From Acanthochlamys bracteata (Eukaryota; Streptophyta; Magnoliopsida; Pandanales; Velloziaceae), in the NCBI GenBank assembly GCA_019914995.1, contig CM034133.1:558001-622000 (forward strand): DNA of 64,000 nucleotides, written 5' to 3'. The position numbers and the translations under genes are program-made. Below the pieces are notes generated by a model that searched no databases, was not told where the DNA came from, and saw only the letters and a list, made by a program, of their open reading frames with translations. This document shows, one piece after another, positions 57,301-64,000 of the stretch (position 1 is the first letter of the stretch; every line of letters starts with the position of its first letter).

Positions 57301-58771
57301 TAGTTGAGCTCCGAATCTCACGTGATTTCTAATTTACTTCCAAATTACAGGTCAATAACACTGATGCTGAGGGAAGGCTTACACTAGCAGATGCCTTGGT
57401 CTATGCTTGCAACCAAGGTGTTGAGAAGGTGTGAAATTTGAAATGGAAGTCTTTTGTATATTGAACCTAAAAGTCCTTTATATTGTCTCATAGCTTTTGC
57501 AAAACGCACTTACCCTAAGAGGTGGCATTTAACATCTTGTAGCAACTCCAGTTTATCGTCAGTGTTGAAACTAAAAGTACTTTATTGTCTCATAGCTTTT
57601 GCAAAGCGGACTTTCCTCAAGTGGTGGCATTTCACATCTTGTAGCAATCCCTGTTTATCATCAATTTCAAATTTATTTAGTTTGTTCATTATTTTATTTA
57701 TTTTTCAATTTTGTTGTTAGTAGTTAGATTTGATATGCCTCATTCTCTATTTCTCAAGTCTTTCTTGCATATGGTTTCAGCTATCTGATATGTCTGTTAT
57801 CAACTTTACCCTTTCACCTGCAGATTGTTGATTTGGCTACCCTAACTGGTGCATGTATAGTAGCTCTTGGCCCAACTATTGCAGGTAGAAAGTCAGTGTT
57901 GTATTTTTTTCATACCTTCAGCATCTTCAGTTTCCATAACTCTTGCAAATGCGGTCCTAAACTTCAAACTAGAAGCTTTAACATCTGCTTAGCATCTGGA
58001 ATTTTATTTCAATTCTAGCCGACCCGACCTATGGGATGAGGTGTAGTTGTGGTTGTTGGAAGTATGTCAAGTTCACTTGTTTTTGCAGGATATTTCACTC
58101 CAAGTGACAATCTGTCCGAGGAATTAGTCAAGGCTTCGCAGGCAACAGGTGAGAAATTCTGGAGGATGCCTCTGGAGGAAAGCTACTGGGAATCAATGAA
58201 GTCAGGTGTAGCTGATATGGTTAACACAGGAGGTCGTCAAGGTGGTGCTATTACAGCTGCGCTTTTTCTGAAACAGGTCCAACTTCTAATTCTTCCTTAT
58301 TTTCGTTTCTCCACTCCATAAATCTTGTCCATATCATTAATGATAGTGTGTACCTCTCGGTTTAGTTCGTGCTTGGTAGCACTTTTGTTGAATTCTGACA
58401 CAAGTGTTCTCGACTCATTTAGCATGCATGGTTAGTCTTCTGCATGAATTCTCTTCTCTAGACAGGTAGAAATTTCTCCATAAAATGAACTTGCCAATGT
58501 AGAATGCATTTGCAAAATGCAACTACTGGCCACTGATCTAGTAGCAGCATAGCTTCCTCCATTTTTCTTTGCTTCAATCACTAGACGAAAATATATGATA
58601 CATGACAAAAGGTGAAGTTGGTTTTCTTTTTCATGTTTTCAGTTTGTTGATGAGAAGGTCGACTGGTTGCATATCGATATGGCTGGCCCTGTCTGGAACG
58701 AGAAAAAGAAAACTGCCAGTGGTTTTGGTGTTGCAACTTTGGTAGAATGGGTCATGAACAACTCTTCGTAG
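54363..58771 (+). CDS. LAP: Leucine aminopeptidase, M17 family, chloroplast type
   Basis: Ten exons: 54363-54587, 55173-55584, 55742-55936, 56065-56290, 56878-57004, 57070-57165, 57351-57428, 57824-57884, 58089-58276 and 58643-58771, giving 578 residues. It removes N-terminal residues such as Leu from peptides as a two-metal hexamer. The Ala/Ser/Arg-rich N-terminus (about 50-75 residues) looks like a transit peptide. Metal and catalytic motifs are intact: [15 protein letters not shown] (about 345-358), [18 protein letters not shown], and the signature NTDAEGRL (430-437), followed by [14 protein letters not shown]. The exon-4/5 junction splits the Ser of FDS in phase 2, which supports the model. 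Length is typical. Confidence 0.97.
57455..57665 (+). repeat. Two-copy tandem repeat, about 105 bp, in intron 7 of LAP
   Basis: TTGTCTCATAGCTTTTGCAA, then GGTGGCATTT(A/C)ACATCTTGTAGCAA and TTTATC(G/A)TC, occurs twice head to tail. Confidence 0.9.
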
Positions 58772-59479
58772 TCCAATCCTTTCAATACAATCGCATCCTT
58801 GGAGCATTGCAATAACTTGAACAGCAAAGTTAATATGGGAATTTTTACTTCTCTCCCTTTTCAATTTTGGCCTGTAAGATTATAATTCTGACGAAAGTTT
58901 CTCTCGAGTTAATTAAAATTTTTTTGTTAATCTTTCTGTTATTCTATAAGGAGAAAATTTAATGAACGGCTGCTTAAATAGAACCAGGTAACAGAGTAGA
59001 CCACTATTCCGTCAAGAGTATACGCTGACTAAAATTCTGCTGTTTACTATAACAGCAAGCACCAAAAATCACCAATGTTTAATTCCGCGTAGGTCAATAT
59101 AGGCAGTGATTTTCATTTACTTTTAGCTGTTCTATGTCCTATCCTATACAGCAATAACCTACATGGCCTACTAGAGTAGCAGCGTTCTTCTGCTTCCCTG
59201 TTTCTGTCCTTGTTTATAAAAAAAAAAAACAGTTTCTTCCTTTCTGTTTCTCACTTTCTTGAACTTAAAACTTTTATGTTTCATTTTCTTTCAAATTACT
59301 TCTTCTAGTAATTAATATTAAATAATATTTATATGTTGGTAGCATTTTTTTTCTTTTGGTTTAGATTAATCTAGAAACAGTTGTTTCATTCATCATGATG
59401 TAGATTTTCCAATCTGTTCATTTTCTTGTTCTCAAGATTTCAAGAAAACTTCTTTCTGGTTGAGAAAATTTCAGAAGAG
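58772..59479. other. Intergenic, no gene seen
   Basis: 3' flank of LAP and leader of the next gene. An in-frame ATG at 59426 lies upstream of the chosen start. Moderately AT-rich with no other signal. Confidence 0.45.
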
Positions 59480-61722
59480 ATGAGTGCTTCAGTTACGGTG
59501 ATGAGTTTGAATCTTTACGATGGCGATCAAACTGAAGGAAGCCCCAATTCTTGGGAGAAGAGAAGGGATGTTTGCGTAAGCGTTATCACTAATTATTCTC
59601 CAACAATTATCTGCACTCAACAAGGTTCCCTCTTTTCAAATTTTAGTTTCAATCATTCAGCTTTCAATCGGAGTTATGTTGGTTGATTGCTTTTTGTTTG
59701 TAGTTCATTAATTGAGGCTCTGTTGTCTTTAATAATTCTGTTGTGTGTTGAAGGATTGAAGCCTCAGCTTGATTTCTTACAGCAAAGCTTGCCAGGTCCT
59801 CTCTCCCTCTCTCTCCCCCTCTCTCTATCTCTCTCGCCCTCTCCCTCTCGATTTCTCTGTATAGTCATTTCTTTTCTTTCAAGAATTTCTAAAATGTAAA
59901 CTTTTAAATGAACTGAATGTAATTAGTAAACTTGCTAAATTTCAGCTTAGCATTGTTATATTAGCCTGTCTGTTTGAAGACGGAGTCCGGAATAATTCTC
60001 ATGTCCCTAGTCAATTGGATAGCGTTTGTGTGTGCGCGCGCGCGTCTTGTTTTGTTAGGGCGGATTACTTTTGATGAGAGTTAGCATTCTTGTTTCAGCG
60101 CATAGTTTGCGTTTCTTATGTTGATGGGGGTCAATACGCGGTTGAAGTTAGCTTCTAGTGTCTGATTCTGAATTTGTGAGCTTCCTGTTGCCTGATTTTA
60201 GTTACTAATGATTGAAATATAGTTGGTTGATGACTATTTTTGAAACGGTATTGGTACGCTATGGGTTTGAATGATGTATGCATCGTTGACGGAATGTGCT
60301 TTTGAATCGATAGTAATGATGCTGAAAGATTCCTTTGGCTTAACTAGCATTGCAAACATTGGATATGTTCATTAATCCTGTGTATAACTCTTGATGTGAC
60401 ATGTGGTTTTCAGGATATGGTCAATTTGGCATTTCAAGGAGGGGTTCACAAGATATGTCAGATGAGTATTGCAGTATTCTCTATGATAAAGAGAAAGTAT
60501 GTTTATCATTTGCAGTGGATTCATATACAAAGTGTTGTCTGCTTAATCTGGAACAGGGAACTAATTAAGGTCTTTCATGTTGAAGGTGGAGCTTATGGAA
60601 GGCGGGACTTTTTGGTTATCAGAGTCACCATCTATTCCAGGAAGCATGTCATGGGGATCAACAGTTCCTTGTGTTGCTACTTGGGCCATATCCTTTATGG
60701 GTTGTGTTTTCTACATGTCAAAGTTCCTACCTTGTTACTTTGTTCAAGTATGTAATCTTATACGGGTGAACCTAGATGGTTTTCTTAATAGTATTTACAC
60801 ACATTTCAGCTCCAAAGAATTGAGCCTCCAGGCTTCAGCTTCCAGGTAGTCAATACAAATATGGATCAATACAGTTCTCGTGCACGTAGACGGGGTGCAC
60901 TGCTTACTTGGCAACACATAGCATCATTACCTCCTAGCTTGCCAGTGGTATACTGTGGAGGATTTAACGCTCATAAAGAATCTTCAACGGGACGATTCTT
61001 ACTGGGAAGATCTAGGTACTTCGACAATTCAACTGAGATATGCATCTGGACTTCAAGATTGATGCCTTCTTTAGATATCACACTCATCCTTCTCTTCTCT
61101 AGAATTCCTTCATGTGTTGATAAAAACCAAGTGTATTTGATTTATGGCTCCCAAGATTGAAAGTTATTGATTTATTACACCTTGAAACCCGATTTTTTGA
61201 GTAGGAAGCTCTGAGCTAGCTGCCTTTTATTCTTGGCAGAGAACATGGTGTTGTTGGTGATATGAGAGATGCTTGGCCTAATGCTCAAGTGCGGAAGAAT
61301 GTTTCACTTACACATACATATCATGGGTACAAAGGTAGGCATTATGTTATATTTTTCGTTTCTATTCTGTCTTTAAGGATTTCTCTACCTCGGTCATTAC
61401 CTGTATGCTTGTTTATGATTTCCTACCCAAATTAATCTTCCTGATCTTGATATTCCAGTTGAAAATTTGTATCCATCCTTGATATGTAGGTGAAAAAAAA
61501 AGTGCCATAGAGTCTGCAAAGCTAATACTTCGAGCCTTATGTCTCTGCTGGGATCGGCAAACTCAAGATTTGCATATAGACTGGGTCCTCTTTCGAGGAC
61601 GCTCATTAGTACCTGTATCCTGTGAAGTGGTGAATGACAACATCGATGGCCTGTATCCATCGTCTCATTATCCTATTTTTACTGAATTTATGCTTCCTCG
61701 TACTGTCAGGCTGCTTGATTGA
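59480..61722 (+). CDS. Endonuclease/exonuclease/phosphatase-fold family protein
   Basis: Exons 59480-59624, 59754-59795, 60414-60496, 60586-60687, 60801-61015, 61240-61334 and 61490-61722 give 304 residues. EEP-fold landmarks are VMSLNLYDG near the start, IICTQQGL (normally TQE), YGQFGISRRGSQ, EYCSILYDKEKVELMEGGTF WLSESP, VVNTNMDQYSSRARRRGAL, YCGGFNAHKES, DAWPNAQ and SSHYPIF at the end. The usual GDFN reads GGFN and the usual SDH reads SSH, so two catalytic Asp positions are changed. Homologues that I recall in plants share this, so phosphodiesterase activity is doubtful. Intron 4 (60688-60800) is of U12 AT-AC type. Confidence 0.88.
59790..59850 (+). repeat. CT-rich microsatellite
   Basis: Run of CTCTCTCC-type units directly after the exon-2 donor of the EEP-fold gene. 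A short GTGTGCGCGCGCGCG run lies near 60027. Confidence 0.8.
60688..60800 (+). other. U12-type AT-AC intron
   Basis: The intron starts ATATCCTTT, the exact minor-spliceosome 5' site, and ends TTTACAC, an AC terminus. A branch-like TTTCTTAAT at 60781-60789 sits about 12 bases from the end. Joining the flanking exons gives ATWATFQLQRIEPPG in frame. Confidence 0.9.
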
Positions 61723-62508
61723 CCCTAAGATGTTCAGGTTTACAAGGTTCAAAGTTACACATGTCTAACCTATGATGAAGATGTACTTTCCAATATGATG
61801 AAATAATCTCATACTTGCAGGATTCAAGGGAAATTTTGCGTAGGAGGCATCTGACTCTGAAGGGTACTGATGATGTTTTTGCTTTGAAGTTGCAACTGAG
61901 AATGAGTAAAGCGCAGGTTTTGCATGGACATTATACAAGATTCTCAAGTGACTGCACTGATTAAGGCAAAGCGGCTCCCCGTTCTTCATTATGTTTCCCT
62001 GCCCTTGTGGATAGACAATTTCATTGATTTATGCTTCTCTCTTGTATTCACAATGAAGTATTAAATTTGCATCTCTGTGTAAATTATTTGAGGATGAAAT
62101 GAAAATTGTGAGAATTTTTTGGTTTATTATTGATCCTTTGATGATTTATATGCTCTGTTAATAGTGGGTGTTAAATCTTTGGTAAAAAATGAAGGATATG
62201 AGCTTTCCTTTAATATTAACACGAGCTTCAGACGCGCACGCTGTCAGCGAACTCTCTTCTGTTGTTTTCAAGAGACCCTTTTGCCTTCACTAGATTAATG
62301 GCTGGAATTTATTCATCTCTTAAATATAGATGCCTGTGTAGGATGAAGAGTTTTTCTTTAACCAAAAACTAAAAAAGAAAGACATTCGGAAAAAAGAAAT
62401 CATGTACAATAACAAAACATATCATGATGCTCTGTCAAAGCCTTCGCAAGGGAGTCGTCAATGGTTGAAATAGAACGCTCAAACACAGCGACTCCAGATG
62501 GTGATGAA
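61723..62508. other. 3' flanks of two convergent genes
   Basis: Between the stop of the EEP-fold gene and the stop of the minus-strand PLD-like gene. Contains both 3' UTRs; no other gene is seen. Confidence 0.5.
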
Positions 62509-63617
62509 CTACATCTCAGTTCTAATCTGCAGTGGCTCAACAGGCGCTGCATATGGAGAGTTCCAGTCTGCATCAAAGATTTCTTGCAGCTGGGAAACAA
62601 TGGCTGCATTATCTGTCCCGAAGCTCACACCAGCTGTTGTGTAGAAGTAATCCCAGACGAGATTGCTCGTTCCAATATGAGCCCGGACATCACTAACAGC
62701 ATATTTACCGTGGTTTACGCGAGTGTATCCAGGGTACTTGTTTTCTGTAGTATTTACATTGCTTATAGCAGGTCCAGTCTTGTTGTAACCAGGCACTTTG
62801 TAATACTTGATATTGACTCTACCACCACACTTGTTATACTTCGAAGATGTACATAGAATGTTGGAGTAGAGGAGCGACTTCAGATACTGATCCGTATTTT
62901 CAATAAAATGCTCCCAATAAGCCACTAGTAAGTTGACTGTCGCATTCTTGGAAAATATAACCTGTTTCAGTAGCACTTCAAGAATCAGGCCTCATAATGT
63001 TAGCAGACTTGAAAGAGTACTCGGCAGACTGAATTGGATTTATACTTGCCTAGCACAGATAGATATGTATAATTGGATTGGCATAAACTTGACAACTTAA
63101 TCAGATAAAAATTCTGCTGAACTATAGTCTAGAAGGTATCCTATTTCTAGTACTGAAAACATGATTGATAATCCTTAAACGCATCCAAGTACCTCAGATA
63201 TTGCTGATGAGAGGGAAGACCAGTATACTGTTTGTTTCAGATACTGTGATTGTCCGAGCCAATCCATAGTACTAATTCTGACAATTCCACCTGATTTGAC
63301 AGACTTAATCGTGTCCAACCATGCCTGTTCATCTGCCTGGAATTTACCAAAAGACAGCTGCAAACAGTTGCAAGAAGTTAGGAACTCAATGGTATATCTG
63401 ATAATACAGACAAAATCCGTGCATAACCATTATCAAGAAATTTTAAGTTGTCATGAAATTTACCTCCGGTGGGGCAAAAGATAGATAACTTAACTGAAGT
63501 CCTGAAGTTGTTATATTCACTCCCGGAGTCTCAATATGATCTAGGAACATAAAAGGGTGATACAAGTTTGGATAGCCAGTTGTATGTGGAATGTCAATAG
63601 AATCAGGAAACGGGGAC
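62509..63617 (-). CDS. PLD3/PLD4-like HKD phospholipase-D superfamily protein, 3' part
   Basis: Three 3' exons, complement(63464-63617, 63193-63357, 62509-62961), encode about 256 residues; the 5' exons lie beyond or near the window end. The C-terminal exon has ARVNHGKYAVSD-type HKD motif (H-x-K-x4-D: HGKYAVSD) followed by IGTSN, TAGVSFG and IFDADWNSPY, the PLDc_3 signature of PLD3/4-like proteins. Exon 63193-63357 ends in a Ser-rich loop. Exon 63464-63617 contains HPFMFLDH(I) and LSYLSFAPPE. In animals relatives are lysosomal nucleases rather than phospholipases; the plant role is unknown to me. Splice sites are GT/AG and phases agree. Confidence 0.85.
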
Positions 63618-64000
63618 CTGCTTAGAATAGCATTACAAGTTTGCACATCAAACAGACTTGGCAATAGAAAATACAAATCTTACTAACCATTCGGTTTAGC
63701 ATTAAACCCCTAATCCAACAGGAAGAAACTTCCATTCTAGGGAGTATATAGAAGAAAATGTTAAGTAGATTGAATCAAATGCTTAATCTAACAATGCCTT
63801 GTTGTCTTTAGATTTGCGTCATGCATTCTAAACGGAGAGTCTGCAAGGCTATATAAGATTCTACCATTGCCACAGGCTTTGAATGAGGAGCTTCTCCAAA
63901 GGGTTTTCTTTTTTGGAGAATAATGAGCTTCTCCAAAATTATCCATTTTAAAACTGCAGTTGCATGGCTGCACAATGCTGATGCCATGACAAAACTCATC
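63618..64000 (-). other. Intron or upstream exon region of the PLD-like gene
   Basis: No exon could be fixed. 63890-63945 holds two copies of GAGCTTCTCCAAA separated by a short spacer, one possible MITE end. Confidence 0.4.

Noticed and set aside
1..64000. CRISPR arrays, bacterial operons, tRNA or rRNA genes
   Set aside because: Nothing of this kind is visible; the few short direct repeats are two-copy tandem duplications.

Overview
The window is nuclear DNA of a flowering plant, almost certainly a eudicot. Genes are interrupted by short AT-rich introns with GT-AG borders, intergenic DNA is very AT-rich and carries small MITE-like elements, and nearly every recognisable protein is a plant nuclear gene, several of them for plastid proteins. 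I cannot name the species. From memory, several neighbours (RPOTp, the PDE327-type oxidoreductase beside a QWRF protein, eIF(iso)4G, the YbaB/STIC2-like protein, leucine aminopeptidase, PRMT5) have Arabidopsis counterparts in the related At2g23-24 and At4g30-31 blocks. That fits conserved eudicot microsynteny. Exon coordinates were read by eye from splice signals, phase and family resemblance.

Left part (1-21 kb). 1-764 (minus) is the 5' end of a plastid phage-type RNA polymerase with no in-frame AUG; a CUG in strong context is the likely start. 2791-4883 (minus) is an uncharacterised coiled-coil/RGG protein that shares a short promoter region with a 13-exon plastid-type FAD oxidoreductase (5406-10117, plus). 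12263-15659 (plus) is a divergent QWRF/augmin-8-like protein. 18898-20718 (minus) is a small OB-fold ssDNA-binding protein.

Middle (22-44.5 kb) is the unusual part. Two tandem minus-strand loci start with duplicated promoter and first-exon sequence of eIF(iso)4G. The downstream copy (23296-25479) keeps the MIF4G exons but lacks the eIF4E-binding exons and the C-terminal MA3 part. The upstream copy (26549-33765) keeps exons 1-3, including a degenerate eIF4E-binding motif, and these are joined in frame to a zinc-finger gene. That gene has seven finger units, five of them in an exact 330-bp periodic array, and a probable C-terminal membrane anchor. The predicted product is a new chimeric protein of about 1199 residues. 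After this come gene remnants: a PP2C pseudogene, a PRMT5 5' fragment, a DnaJ8-type gene without its first exon, and a broken C1D-like gene.

Right part (44.7-64 kb) is ordinary and gene-dense: YbaB/STIC2-like nucleoid protein, an MRS2-3-type magnesium transporter whose GMN signature reads AMN, an early-nodulin-like phytocyanin, a 63-residue membrane protein, leucine aminopeptidase, an endonuclease/exonuclease/phosphatase-fold protein with a clear U12-type AT-AC intron, and the 3' part of a PLD3/4-like HKD protein cut by the window end.
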